The position numbers were made by a program, and so were the translations under genes. From Bremia lactucae (taxonomy: Eukaryota > Oomycota > Peronosporomycetes > Peronosporales > Peronosporaceae), in NCBI RefSeq assembly GCF_004359215.1, contig NC_090619.1, positions 4,015,434 through 4,079,433 on the forward strand: a stretch of 64,000 bases of DNA, written 5' to 3'. Positions 1 to 11,160 of this stretch are shown piece after piece. Positions within the stretch are counted from its first letter, which is position 1, and every line of letters begins with the position of its first letter. The notes under the pieces are model-generated. The model was not told where the DNA came from, ran no database searches, and was given only the letters and a program-made list of their open reading frames with translations.

Positions 1-279
1 TATCTCTATAGATATCATTTAATATGTATTGCGAGCGTATCTTTATAGATACCTCGCGTAACGGATGACGCTAGCCGTCATCACGGATGACGCTGGGCGT
101 CATCCCTCCTAATGTGAATGCACCCATGTGCATCACATCCACAAGGGTTGGTCACAACTGCGCACCACACCCGAGTGTTGGGTCTAATTACTATTATTTA
201 GTAATTGACCATCCCCTTAAGTACACCAAGTGTACTTAACGGGGATTGTGTAACATTAGGGCAACTTTAGCCCGTTACA
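1..279. repeat. LTR fragment, family C type
   Basis: The stretch resembles the LTR at 18269-18568: both share a block with the words cacctatgtgcatcaca-like, gtctaattac, agtaattgaccatcc and taacattagggcag/caac, and both finish in GCCCGTTACA. The left end lies outside the window. No polypurine tract or clear primer-binding site follows at 280, so it may be a solo or broken LTR. Confidence 0.6.
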
Positions 280-609
280 GTGCTGGAAACTACGATCAAT
301 TGAGCTAAAATGTAACTGGCCGCAGGAACGGGCGAGTTGTACTAATGTACGACTAGTGGGATGTATTTGGGGGGAATGATTGTACTGTTTGAGGCTGTCG
401 GTGAGGGGAAGTGTTGAAGATTGGTCTCCGACCAAGGATGAGAAGCCGAACAGCAACGATTGGCAATATTAATTTGGCTAGCGTAGGACAGGTTGCGTCT
501 GGGCTCAGTAACTCTAAATATCACTTTAGGAAAAGAGATTATGAATTAAAGACTATCATATGTTTACTTTTTTCCAACTAGTGCTCACTTGACTTTTACA
601 TTACCACTG
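280..609. other. No gene recognised
   Basis: Between an LTR end and a Copia gag relic. Only short frames occur and none resembles a known family. It may be leftover element DNA. Confidence 0.4.
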
Positions 610-1300
610 GATACTTAGCAATCCAATGTCCATGCTCACCACAATAATGACACGCGCTCCTAGTCTTTACAGGCGCTTGTCATACTCCCTTGCGCTTTCC
701 ATGGTCGCTCGACATGAACACTTGAACGTGACGTGCGCAACTTCATCAGCGCCGCCACCTTGTTTTTTGTGCATCGTGTCCTCGTGCAACTGTCGAGACG
801 TCACCAGCTCCCACGACAGCAAGTCTGCTCCTGACTTCAGTACCGTGATCAGGATTTCAAACGAATCACTGGTACTTTTCAAAGCGTGATGACCAAGTCG
901 TCTTCACTGACCGAAGCTCCCACTGCGTCTAGCCGCTCCGCCAGGATCGATAAATTGTCAATGTGCTCCAACACATTCTTCTAATCCATTTTAAGCTTGA
1001 AGAAGCATCAACGAAGAAAGAACTTATGCGCGAAGCTCTTCTTCTCGAAGAGTCTTACCAGCCGCAACAATGCATCGCGCGCTTAACTTGCCTAGCGGAC
1101 CAACGGCACCAGCGAATTTTCCATCGCAAGACAAAAGATCGCTTTCCAGGGCTTACGCATGTAAGTCGCCTGGTCCAGCGCATTGTTTAGGTGCTCGAGC
1201 TTCACCTTTTCCTTTGTCACTTCCAACACGTCCCTCTCCTCCGGCACCAATTGCAGCTTAAATTTCCACGTATGTAAATTGATGTCATCAAACTTGTCAA
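610..1300 (-). pseudogene. Ty1/Copia gag polyprotein remnant
   Basis: Read on the minus strand this gives broken pieces of a Copia gag (UBN2 type). An N-terminal HTWKFKLQLVPEERDV-like segment lies near 1280-1210. A core with HIDNLSILAERLDAVGAS, then DDLVITL and SFEILITVL, lies near 960-840. A zinc knuckle C-H-Y-C-G-E-H-G-H-W-I-A-K-Y follows near 650-610, with the last Cys changed to Tyr. Stops and frameshifts separate the parts. Copia gag normally packages element RNA; this copy cannot make a full protein. No Copia pol was seen, so it is a truncated relic. Confidence 0.65.
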
Positions 1301-1529
1301 TGCGAGAAGAGTTATGGATGTGGAGTTTATGGCGTGGGCGAAGTCACAATCGGGGGCAAAGAAGGCGGGTTTTGGGCTCATAGCATATTGAAACGGTCAA
1401 GTGAGCGACGATTGGCAAAATGCAACGTAAATATATTAAAGGGACTCAGTTCGCAAGCCTATTGCTGCCTCTAAGCCAACCATAACGTCTGCTAATCATT
1501 GCGTATAGAGCTTTTTTTTAAAAGCCACT

Positions 1530-1774
1530 GATGTCATCTACTGCCGTAATCCCCATGACGTCCCGCTATGACGTCAATTTCGGAATTTACCATTACATAC
1601 CGGTTCTGGCCTGGTATGGCTGAGCCGCTTCTTCGCAAATACCTTATGGTAGGTACAGGCCCCGACTTTGCCGCGGTAGTAGGAGTGCTCAGCCAATTTG
1701 CCTTAGACCCATGCTCGACACTCTCCTCCAGCACCATTTGCATCTTGAACTTCCACGTATGTAATTCATGCTCT
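1530..1774 (-). pseudogene. Second Copia gag N-terminal fragment
   Basis: The minus strand starts with HELHTWKFKMQMVLEES at about 1770-1715, the same N-terminal gag motif as the copy ending at 1300. It then runs on for about 50 unrecognised residues. A D-family LTR begins where it stops, so the LTR either inserted here or was joined by deletion. It represents a duplicated or second Copia copy. Confidence 0.45.
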
Positions 1775-2253
1775 AGCGGAGCTACCTCGCTCCTTAAGTC
1801 AGAGGAAGATTATAGACTCAAAGAGTCTCTTAGTTCTATAGAACTAATGAGTTTAACAATTTAGGGAGCCGTACAAGCTATTAAAGCTTAATGAATCCTT
1901 GTTCAAGAAATTTAGGGGCTCGTAGAACCAAGTGGCGTTAATGCCCGAGAGTATGTACCTTAGAAAGGCTTTTGTCTCATAGAATCAATGCGCAAGCCTT
2001 AGGAAGGCACAAAACGCTTTTTAAAATTAAAAGGGGAACTGAACTTTATTTACTTAGTTAGCTATAAAACCTTACCCTAGCTAATTTATAATAGATTTTG
2101 GCCGCCAGATTTATATCTGGCGGCGACCACATTTGTTACTCATAATAAATGGGATTTTAGTAATCAACTATTTTAAATAGAATAAAAGGGTATTTAACCC
2201 ATAAAGTAAATGTACCACAACAACGGTTCTCCAACCAATGTGTGCCCCATTAC
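1774..2253 (-). repeat. LTR, family D (3' LTR of D1)
   Basis: About 480 bp, beginning tagcggagctacc and ending tgtgccccattac. It aligns along its length with 12343-12832, including the words gccgccagatttatatct and catttgttactcataa. The first bases (tg) and last (aca) are eroded. Confidence 0.8.
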
Positions 2254-2365
2254 GCCCTCCCCTATCAGACTGATGACACCGAGTGACAACATTCGCTTTA
2301 AACCCTCTTTGAGATTGGAACATAAATAGATTACCGTTTGGTTGTGTTTTGCATTCCTTTGTCCC

Positions 2366-3644
2366 ATGACAACTAAGCGTGAGTCACAGACTCTTAGCAC
2401 CGTCCTCGATGATGAGGGAATGGTGGACTATGAAAGTCACACTCCATCGGAGGATGAGAAAAAAGGCGTCGCTCTTTCACGCCTCCTCACGAGGATGAAC
2501 GTCGGCGGGCTCCGAATTCGTTCCGTAACGTGGTGCCGCCGATGTTTTAATTGCATTGCGCAGACCACAAGATTCTGAGTCGAATATAATCACGAATACG
2601 AGCAAGAGCGGGCAATCCAAATAGAGGATCGAGCTCGTCGTCGAGCTGCAGAGATAGCTAAAGCTCGCAGTGAATACCGATCACTTCACTTAGTGTGGAA
2701 GAGCGTCTTAAAGAGATCACGGGTCACAGCTTGGCCATCTGGATCTTCGGTCGATGGCGAGGACGCCGGAGGAGCTCGCTGCTCGCGACGCTCTTCATGA
2801 GCGATACCTTACACCAAGAGTAATGACTCCAAGTCAATATCTGACGGGTTTGCGTGATCAGGCCCGTGAGGCTTCGGTGACTTCAATCAGAAAAATTCCG
2901 ATCGTTTTGATACAACCAAATCAAAAAGCGAAAAAGACGCTTCGTTTGAGAACTGGGTCCTTCGAACCCGGCACCTCCGCAATATTTAGAATATTAGAGA
3001 GTCTGCGAATGTGGCTGATGTTCGTTTGAAACGGAAGCTTCGCTTCGATTTCTCCAAGCTTAATGCGAAAGGCAAGTTACGTCTGGAATTTATGCCTAAA
3101 ACGATATAGGGCTTCAGTTGACCATGCAACCATGTATCGAAGCCGCACTAAGTTTATAGATCCAGCTATTCCCACTTCTGGTGGTGGGAAGCGTCGTTTG
3201 ACGCAAGTTGACCCTGATCTTGGCGCTTAGAACGTCAACGGCGTACGGGCAATATTATTTCAAACTCCCAAGAGTTTTCAAAAGAGGGGTACCCCAGCCA
3301 CTTGACCAAATACTGGTATTGGCTCTTAGATGGCGTCGCTTTAAAAGTTCTCCACGAAAAATAGAAGGTTCCCTCGCGCATCAAGTAGCGCGTAAGGGGG
3401 TCGAAATCTCGACGAAAGCATCGGATGCTCTAAAGCACGAGGTGCACTTCTTCGCGAGGGCCTTGATCGGGTTGAGGGCTTTTTTCAGGCGGTTCAAAAT
3501 CGTCTTTCGATGCTGGAACGTCAGAAACCTCGTTTAGAGGGCCAGCTGGACATCCTAGTGAGGATGGAGCAATCTGCGACACGACCACCTGTCTCGGCGC
3601 AAACGCCTTTAAGTCCACGTAGGAAGGGCCCCGATATGGCTTAA
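2366..3644 (+). pseudogene. Antisense ORF of family D (copy D1)
   Basis: Starts with ATG 113 bp after the LTR. It reads MTTKRESQTLSTVLDDEG, then VDYESHTPSEDE, and after frameshifts shows the same segments as copy D2: a basic helix RRRAAEIAKA, LTPRVMT.SQYLTGLRDQA, then LKRKLRFDFSKL. It ends in a coiled-coil-like tail and the terminal motif PLSPRRKGPDMA with stop at 3642-3644. It runs opposite to gag-pol and overlaps the integrase tail at its 3' end. Several indels make it non-functional. No known family is recognised. Confidence 0.6.
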
Positions 3645-3840
3645 TCATGCCGACATAGAGCACTGGGTGTTACGCAGCTTGCTAGTAAAGTTTAGCGTGT
3701 AAGCTAGACCCTTCTTGGCCACGACCGTAAATGGTCCAATAAAGCGCGGGCGCAATTTGGTTCTAAAGACCGCGGAAACCAAGTTGGTAAATAGATATTT
3801 AGCGTTCAATAAAACTCGGTCTCCGACCACATAAGAATTA
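3430..3840 (-). pseudogene. Gypsy integrase C-terminal domain (D1)
   Basis: The minus strand encodes VGDRVLLNAKYL, then TKLRPRFIGPFTVVAKKG and a short tail with LRNTQCSM and YVGMIKPYRG. This is the GPY/F-type C-terminal module of Ty3/Gypsy integrase. Upstream domains are deleted, so gag follows at once. The tail stays open to about 3430, opposite the end of the antisense ORF. Confidence 0.7.
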
Positions 3841-3863
3841 TACAGCTTCTGCTGTTGTACAGC

Positions 3864-4755
3864 TTAAAATGCTTCACTTCCTTCCAAAACGAGGCTAAGA
3901 TCCATGGGTTCCGGTATATTAGACGTTACCCATGTGATCGAAGAGCTTGTAAGGTAAATAGGCGTGCTAACACGAGCAGACTTAAAGTCGAACTCAGCGC
4001 GTAGTGCCATGGAAACTGCCTCTTCGAAAGTAGCAGGATGGGATCGGAATAATCCCGTCCGGGCAACGCCCTCATTAAGACTCCCCATAAAGATTGGTAC
4101 TTTAATCGCTTCTTGCACCGGATCTTGATGCATAGATGCAATGAGAGTTCTTAACTCCTGGACATAGTTTCCTAGGATTCGTTTGCCCTGTCGAGTCGCT
4201 ATGAGCCGTGATCGGATGCGAAAAGCCTGATCAGGCGGTGCAAATATGCTGCTCATTTGCTATTTCAGCGAAACCCATGAGGCAAAAGCGTCGTTTATGC
4301 ACGTGCTGCACGAGATTGCCCACTCCATGGCTTTACCTCCAAACTTGGAAATGGCCATAGCCAGTTTTTGTCGTTTTGTTAAGAACAAGGCAAAGTCAAT
4401 GGACACCTCCATCTGCTTAATCTAAAAAGGGAGATTTTCTCCTCTTTCCTTCGAATGCCTTCACACTAATAACTAGAGGGCGAGTCTTAGGCTCCGAATC
4501 AGGTATAGCGATGTACCGAGTTGGTGTAGATGCCGTAGGGTGATCTTGAACCTGTCCGATCAGGGAGGATTCATGTTACATGAAGGCTTCAAGCCTTACA
4601 TGCAGAAATTCTGGTCCCTGGGATATAATGAACTTTATATGTTCAAGCCCAAACAAAGTTTTGAGCTTGGCATACGCTGTGCGTTGCGCCTCTGAAAGTT
4701 CTGGAAACGTCTCCGTTAGATTTGCTCTTTCGTATTATTCCAGCCTCGAGCTTAG
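3864..4755 (-). pseudogene. Gypsy gag (D1), 5' part cut by gap
   Basis: The minus strand gives a retrotransposon gag capsid core: ATRQGKRILGNYVQELRTLI, MHQDPVQEAIKVPIFMGSLNEG and SHPATFEEAVSMALRAEFD. Just upstream are the N-terminal gag segments also seen in D2 (LSEAQRTAYAK-like and LFGLEHI-like). The 5' end runs into the N gap at 4756. It is homologous to gag at 11156-12285 and 57270-58434. Gag forms the particle that holds element RNA; here it is broken. Confidence 0.75.
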
Positions 4756-4855
4756 NNNNNNNNNNNNNNNNNNNNNNNNNNNNNNNNNNNNNNNNNNNNN
4801 NNNNNNNNNNNNNNNNNNNNNNNNNNNNNNNNNNNNNNNNNNNNNNNNNNNNNNN
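4756..4855. other. Assembly gap, 100 N
   Basis: Exactly 100 N, a usual placeholder for a gap of unknown length. Any reading frame across it is meaningless. Confidence 0.98.
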
Positions 4856-5084
4856 TGCACGCAAGAGAAGCAGGTGCAAACCGCTTCCTCGCTGTGCTAG
4901 GGTGTGTGCTAAGTAGAGCGTGGCCGCATTACGACGTGCCCGCCTACACGTTACCAGTAGGCCGCTCACTCATCTCAAGAGCGGGCGGTTGAAATTAGTT
5001 GCTCGCCCTGGCACTGAATCTTGGACTATTCGCTGCACCGTTTTTAACACTTGAATTCTTACACTTGAATTCTTACACTACCGC
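4856..5084. other. Unassigned sequence before D LTR
   Basis: Lies where D gag leader and primer-binding site are expected but does not match the equivalent stretch at 12290-12342. It contains a short direct repeat (acacttgaattctt twice at 5048-5075). Probably foreign sequence joined through the gap. Confidence 0.4.
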
Positions 5085-5453
5085 TGTAACGGACCTCGCT
5101 CCTAAAGTCAGAGCAAGACTTTCAGACTCAGAGAGTCATTTGGTTCTACTGAACTAATGGGTTTAACAACTCAGGGAGTCGTACAAGCTATTAAAGCTTA
5201 AAGAATTCTAGTTCAAGGGATTCAGGGATTCGTTAAACCAAGTGGCAATTAGTGCCCAAGAGGATATACCTTAGAAAGGCTTTTATCTCTTTACAGATCA
5301 ATGCGCAAGCCTTAGAAAGGCACTTAACGCTTTAAGATCAAAAGGGGAACTGCACTTTATTTAATTATCTAAATCTAAAAGCCGTACCCTAGCTAAGTAA
5401 AAATTGATTTTGGCCACCAGATTTATATCTGGCGCGACGTGTGCCCCATTACA
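5085..5453 (-). repeat. LTR, family D, shared by D1 and D2
   Basis: Starts TGTAACGGACCTCGC and ends GTGCCCCATTACA. It is 369 bp because about 110 bp are missing after the words atttatatctggcg, compared with 12343-12832. It acts as the 5' LTR of D1 and the 3' LTR of D2. The purine run TGGGGGAGAG (minus strand, about 5454-5465) is the likely polypurine tract of D2. Confidence 0.85.
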
Positions 5454-5556
5454 CTCTCCCCCATCAGACTGTTGACACGGACTGACAACATTCGCTTCAT
5501 TTCCTCTTTGAGGTTGGAACTTAAACAGCTAACCGCTCGATTGTGTACTACGTCTC

Positions 5557-6877
5557 ATGACAATCAAGCGTGAGTCACAGACTCTTAGCACCTTCCTCGA
5601 CGATGAGGGGATGGTGGACTTTGAAAGTCACTGTCCATCTGAGGATGAGGAGAAAGAGCGCCGTTCTTACACGCCTTCTCCTCCGGATGAACGTCGGCGG
5701 GCCCCGAATCCGTTCTTAGAATGTGTTGCCGCTGATGTCTTAACTGCATTCAGCAGGAAACGGGACCCTGAGTCCAATATCATTACGAACGCGCTTGATG
5801 AAGAGCAAGAGCGAATAATACTCAAAGAGGAAAGAGCTCGTCGTCGGGCTGCCGAGATAGCGAACGCTAAAGCTCATAGTGAATATAGATTCACTCCGCT
5901 TAGTGCGGACGAGCGTCTCAAAGAGATAGCGGGCCACAGCTTGGGCATCTGGATCTCCGGTGAACCGGCGAAGACGCTGGAGGAGATCGCTGCTCGTGAC
6001 ACTTTTCATATACGTTACGCCAAAGGTAATGACGCGAAGCCAGTATCTGACGCGTTTACGTGATCAAGCCCGTGGGGCTTCGGTGACCTCCATGAGGGAA
6101 ATATCGATCGTTTTGTTTCCAAACGAAAGAAGGAGTGAAACAAAGTCTCATTTGAGAACTGGATCCTCCGGGCCCGCCGACTTCGTAATATTTGGAATAT
6201 CAGAGAGTCTGCGGGCTGATGTTCGTTTGGAACGGAAGCTTCGCTTCGATTTCGCTAAGCTGAAGGCCGAAGGCCAGTTACGTTCGGCATTTATGCCATA
6301 AAACGAAGAAAGGCCTAGCCAATATTTCAGTGCTTCGGTTGACCGTACAACCATGGATTGAAGCCGCACTGAGGCTATAGATCCACTAATCCCACGTTTA
6401 ATGGTGGGAAGCGTCGTTTGACGCGAGTTGACCCTGAGCTTGGCGCTCGAACACGTCAACGGCGTACGGGCATTCTTGATGAAGAGGTACCTCGAACTCC
6501 CAAGAGTTTTCAGAGGTGGGGTACCCTAGCCAGTTCACCAGATATTGGTATTGATCCTTACGACGACGTCGCTTTAAAGTTTCTCCATGTGAAACTGAAG
6601 GTTCCGCCGCGCATCAAGCAGCGCGGGAGGGGGCTGAAATTTCGGCGGAAGCATTTGATGCTCTACGACACGAGGTGCAACTTTTTTGTGAGGTCCTTGC
6701 TCGGGTTGAAAGCTCTTTTAAGGCGGTTCGGGACCGTCTTTCAACGCTGGCGCGTCAGCAGCCTCGTTTATAGGGCCAGCTGAATATCCTGGTGATGATG
6801 CAGCTATCTGCGGTACGCCGCCTGTCTCGGCGCAAGCGCCTTTAAGTTTACGTGGAATGGGTCCTGATATGGTTTAA
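5557..6877 (+). pseudogene. Antisense ORF of family D (best copy)
   Basis: Starts ATG 104 bp past the 3' LTR. The first 168-aa frame has MTIKRESQTLSTFLDDEG, VDFESHCPSEDEEKERR, SPPDERRRAPNP, a long charged helix around EEQERIILKEERARRRAAEI, and ERLKEIAGHSLGIWISG. A frameshift near 6015 moves to MTRSQYLTRLRDQARGAS and later VRLERKLRFDFAKLKAEG. The last part is a coiled-coil region like that at 46058-46264, ending PLSLRGMGPDMV with stop 6875-6877. It is transcriptionally opposite to gag-pol. No known domain is recognised; the acidic Ser/Pro segment plus coiled coil suggests a structural or nucleic-acid partner role, but that is a guess. Confidence 0.65.
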
Positions 6878-6889
6878 GCAAGCCAACGA

Positions 6890-7745
6890 TGAACACTGGG
6901 TGTGTACGCAGCTTGCTAGGAGGGTTTAGCGTACAAGTTACGCCCTCTTGGCCACGATCGTAAATGGTCCAATAAAGCGCGGGCGCAATTTGGTCTTGAA
7001 GTTCGCGGAAACCAAGTTCGTAGGTAGAATTTTAGCGTTTAGTAAAACTCACTCTCCGACCATATAATAATTAACAGCTTCTGCCTTTGGCATCTTTTCG
7101 TTTGTCTTGGCTATCAGCCATCGTATCCCCTACATGTCTTTAGACACTGAACCGCGTCGCGAGAAACTCGCTTGCTTGTTTTCGAGCGGAAACAGGGCTG
7201 ATATCAGCAAGCCTATCGGCTAATTTTCCCCCACCAAGCCCTGACCCACGCAGTGGTATCGTTAATGAAACGCGTGGGTGGGTGAGAGCGTTGACATAGA
7301 AGGAGGTATAGCCTGTGAGGCATATACAGCGTTATTTAACGCGAACTCAACCTTGGGAGCATTGAGCTCCAGCGCTTTGGTGTCTGAGCACACACACGCG
7401 TAAAACGTCTTCAATGACGCGATTGATACGTCAGTTTGCCATCAATCTGCGGATGGTCCGCAGTGGACATATTCAATCTGGTGCCAAGCACTCGGAATAT
7501 TGATTTCCAGAATTTACCCGTGAAAAGGGGGTCCCGATCAGCGACAATTGCCACTGGCAAACCATGTTGTCGAAACACGCGATCAATAAACAGCTTAGCT
7601 GTACCTTCACCACCAATGGAATACGGCACGGCCGCTAAGTGAGCCATTTTGCCCAATCGGTCAACAAAGACCACTATGCCGGAGTTACCGGCTGAATCTT
7701 TCGGTAGACCGAAAACAAAATCCATACTAATGGACTCCCAGCAAC
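6890..7745 (-). pseudogene. Gypsy integrase core and C-terminus (D2)
   Basis: The minus strand reads MDFVFGLPKDSAGNSGIVVF (first catalytic Asp in the LPKD.. region and FVDRL), then VAIVADRDPLFTGKFW, RLNMSTADHPQIDG (second catalytic Asp-containing block) and KVEFALNNAVYAS. It continues to VGERVLLNAKILPTN and KLRPRFIGPFTIVAK. These are the rve core and GPY/F modules that insert cDNA. Frameshifts lie near 7420 and 6920. It is the last gene of D2 pol; its tail approaches the end of the antisense ORF. Confidence 0.8.
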
Positions 7746-9190
7746 CTATGGGGACGGGAAAGCTCGCCAGTGACGCAGCAGCATACGCCGAGGGTTAACC
7801 CGTTGGTAAGTTTCGCATATGCGAACATATAGGCTAACCAATTTATAAAGTTTGGGCCACCAATAAACCTGGCTTACAGAGCCGTAAGTCTTTTCTTCAC
7901 CGAGATGACCACCAAGGACGAAATCCTCAGCGGGCTTTAAGTACTGGACAAAACCCAAATGAGTTTAAAATTTTGCATATCAGGTATTTGTTATATTTAT
8001 CAGCCAAAGCCAACAATACTACAAATTCAACTTCACTTCTTAATGCTTAAGCAATTAAATTGGTCGCCGACTGGCTACGAATGACTTCCATAAACAAAAT
8101 TTGACGGAATAAGTCCCCAAGATCTGTAAGAAAAATCTCCGGAAACCTGCACGACTTGCAGCGGAAACTGCGACAGTGGTGCCTGCGACGTCTGCGGTCG
8201 CCGCGAGTAGTATCGTGTGCCTCAAAGAGGATTCGGTACTTCAAATCATCATCATGAAGAACAACGACACGCGGAGGGTCCGCAGTGTCCGTGCAATAAA
8301 GCAACAGGTCGTTATCAATAGAAAATCGATGTAACCTTGCACGCAAACGTGCCGACAATTTAAAACCCGATTCATAGTTCTTTAAAGCTCGTAGCAGAGC
8401 TACACTCTGTTCATCCATGGCGTAAGCCGAACAGATAAATTCAGGAATAGGCGACATGATAGTCGTTAAATGAGAGAGCTCATAATCCGGCCTGCGTGAT
8501 AACGCATCGGCCAAAGCATTCTACTTGCCACGCTTATACTTCCACCTCGAAGTTGTATTCGGCGAAAAAGGATAGCATCGGGCCATTCTCTGTGAGAGAT
8601 GGGGCGACTTAGTCGCAGTGCGTAATGACGCGTGATCTGTATACCACAAGCGGCTTTGAGCCGAGCAGATGAACTCTGAATTTGATGAGAGCATACTTCA
8701 TAGCAAGTAACTCTTTGTCATGAACTGGGTAGTTTTCTTCCAGAGCTTTAAGCTATCTAGATTCGAACGCAGTAACACGTTCACGCCCATCAATATCTGT
8801 TTGTAACAGAGCACTGCCAATGGCAAAATTCGATGCGTCATAGAAGAAAAAAAAAGGCCAATTTGGCTTTGGCAGTGCCAGGATCGGGGCATGGATAGGA
8901 CTATCCTTAACTGATTGAAAATCATTATGTTCTGTGCTAGTCCAGCACCATTCTGTATCCTTTTAAAGGAGTTTAGATAATGGCCTAGCCATATCAGCGT
9001 AATTCTCACTATATTTGTGTAAATAATTGGCAAGAACCAACCACTTACGCAGATCGTTTTGGTTTTTAGGAACCGGCCAATTTACGATGCTTTTACCTTA
9101 GCGGGATCCGCTCTAAGGCCTCGCTTTGCAATGAAGCACCCTAACAAAGGAATTTCTTCTGCGCCGACAACGTATTTTGATGCATTGGCA
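7746..9190 (-). pseudogene. Gypsy RNase H and integrase zinc finger (D2)
   Basis: From 9190 down the minus strand encodes an RT-connection and RNase H region (CDASNFAIG-like near 8830), the highly typical end ADALSRRPDYE at 8514-8480, a linker with ARLRARLHRF and LLYCTD, and the integrase zinc-binding motif GGHLGEEKTYG...YWWPKLY...C..CQR-like near 7920-7800 (H-H-C-C, final part ICETYQRVNP). RNase H removes the RNA strand of the hybrid. Stops and small indels disrupt every part. Confidence 0.72.
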
Positions 9191-9830
9191 CACAATTTAT
9201 TTGTGCGCATACACTTGAGCATTGCTCGCAAATGGTCCAAAATGGTTTTTCATGTCCGACCGACCCTGCCCCGCACTACTATGGACAAAACTGTCATCAA
9301 AATAATTCTGAGCATAACCTCGATGAGGGCGGAACAGCTGCGTCTCTAGACGATTAAATGTTGCCGGGGCGTTGGAAAGCCCTTGCGGCATACCAACCAC
9401 CCCCATAGCATTTAGCTTGGGGTGCTAACCGCTGTAAGGGATATCGCTTGCTCGCATGAGCAGTTGAAAGTAACTATTAACTAAGCCAAGAGCGCTGTAC
9501 ATTGTATATTCCACCATATTGTACTGAAGAGCATCCTTTCTAGAAATAGTTTTTTTGCTGGCATAGTGGCAGCATTTAATTTATTATAAGCATGTACAAT
9601 GCGCCATTTACCGCCTCGCTTTTTGACACAAAATGTCGGTGTCGAATGGGGAGATTTGTTCTCTCGTACCATTCCAGCCTCGTGCTTAGCACGGAAGAAA
9701 TCGTCAAAAACGTCACACTGTTCCGTTGGTAAAGACCACTGTCGTGTGACACAATATTTGGTTCCCGGAACCAAGTCAATTTCATGACGAACACCTCTAT
9801 CCGGAGGTAAAAATAAAAAAAAACAGATGG
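9191..9830 (-). pseudogene. Gypsy reverse transcriptase (D2)
   Basis: The minus strand has [16 protein letters not shown], the entry block [21 protein letters not shown] (9630-9590), then MPQGLSNAPATF and the catalytic YFDD in NYFDDSFVHS near 9290. These are RT domains 1 and 3-5 of the Ty3/Gypsy type. The segment with the first catalytic Asp (DLF/DGFYQ in related copies) is corrupted. The fuller relatives are at 40995-41676 and 51522-52329. Confidence 0.78.
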
Positions 9831-11160
9831 TGGATTATTACATACCACATCTTGGAATTCCTTAATCAAGGAACAAAATAGATCTGTAGGATTTTTAAGG
9901 ATTGATGACCCATTTCGCGCACTAAGTGCAGCTTTTGTGTCATCCAGGACAGCTTTGTCTAGAAGTGACGATGAGTTTAACTCAATTGTTGGTCGAATGA
10001 CCACCATCTCAGATAAGTCGCCAGCCTTTAAGGCTCGGCCACACTCATCAATAGACATTTTGTATAGCTCTAAAAGAGCATGTAACGAAGGGATTGCCGC
10101 AAGGCTAACTTCCCCTCAATGTTACCGGTTGCACCATTTACAAGCGTATGTAGTTGCTCACTCTAATCACTTTGTGAGGGTATACACGCTTCGTGTCCAT
10201 CCTGTCTTGGAGTGGAGACAATACGCCTCTTAGAGGCCGGGACATCCACGCCCCCGTGTTTTCCAGCCTGTATTGGCTCTATACAAGTCACGGTGTCTAA
10301 TTTGACATCCGACAAGGAGTAGGTTAACTCAACTTCTTTATCCAGCGAACGTTTACGTGTAGCTTCACGTACATTAGAAGGGCTTGACTCAAAATGCCCT
10401 GGCGAACCGCCAGTAGTGTCACTATTGACAATCAGTATGGTGCCACCTCGGCCGACCACACCCTCTGGACTTAGACGTGCAACTTTACGTATCTCAGGGA
10501 TTTTGCACCCTTGATGACTCGGCTTTAGGCCAACTATGCTTCCAGCATTCAGTGAATTCGTCACTCTGGACACGCACAAACCAATCTGCCACCGCAAAGA
10601 CCGACGGAGTACGTGCCGCTCCACTTCCTTCATCTGAATCAAGCTCATAATTAATATTTTCAACATTGGTGTTTATTACCTCAAACATTTCAATGTCTTA
10701 ATCACTGACAGACTCAGTCAATGATTTGCGCCAATAGTCTTTTGTTGCCTTGCAAAGGTGGGTTCATGACTCTCCAAAACTTTGCAAGGAACATTGCGCG
10801 TTGGTGCCTAAGGTCTTAGACCTCCAATTGATACATGGCTCATGGTATTAAAGCCAGGCCATACCAAGGATGAGATCAGATCCCGAATCAAATTCAAGGA
10901 CGAGACAGCGTTCCATACTGCCAAAGCCCAGAAACTTTATGCCTAAGTTCAATGGAACTTTAAGAACAGTGATACGAGTCCCAGTCGCTAAGCGAACAGT
11001 GATTGTATCACCTTCATGCGCTCTAAGCGCCTCACGTATTGTTGATTTCCCTTAAGGGAAAGACGTCGAGCATAATTGCAAGACGCTTCTGAGTCAATTA
11101 AAATTGACCATGGCTTATAAAAGCCGCTTGAGCGACTAACAAGCCAGGCTTGTACTCACG
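9831..11160 (-). pseudogene. Gypsy aspartic protease and linker (D2)
   Basis: Near 11130-11050 the minus strand reads PWSILIDSEASCNYARRLSL. The DSEAS corresponds to the catalytic DSGAS, still intact in D3 near 57215, so the Gly is mutated here. A long low-homology linker follows (LNAGSIVGLKPSHQG, VELTYSLSDVKLDTV), matching 56248-56863, before RT begins. The protease would cut the Gag-Pol polyprotein. Confidence 0.7.

Larger units (their letters stand above)
1774..5453 (-). mobile_element. Ty3/Gypsy family D, copy D1 (internally deleted)
   Basis: Two D LTRs (1774-2253 and 5085-5453) bracket, on the minus strand, gag followed directly by the integrase C-terminus. Protease, RT, RNase H and the integrase core are missing. 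An antisense frame on the plus strand lies next to the 1774-2253 LTR. On the minus strand the sequence before that LTR is purine-rich (complement of gccctcccct), as expected of a polypurine tract, so 1774-2253 is the 3' LTR. The region near 4860-5084 does not match other D copies, and a 100-N gap sits inside. Confidence 0.75.

Noticed and set aside
4580..4969. Frames of 106 and 108 aa across the 4756-4855 gap
   Set aside because: They contain unknown residues from the N run and are not real.
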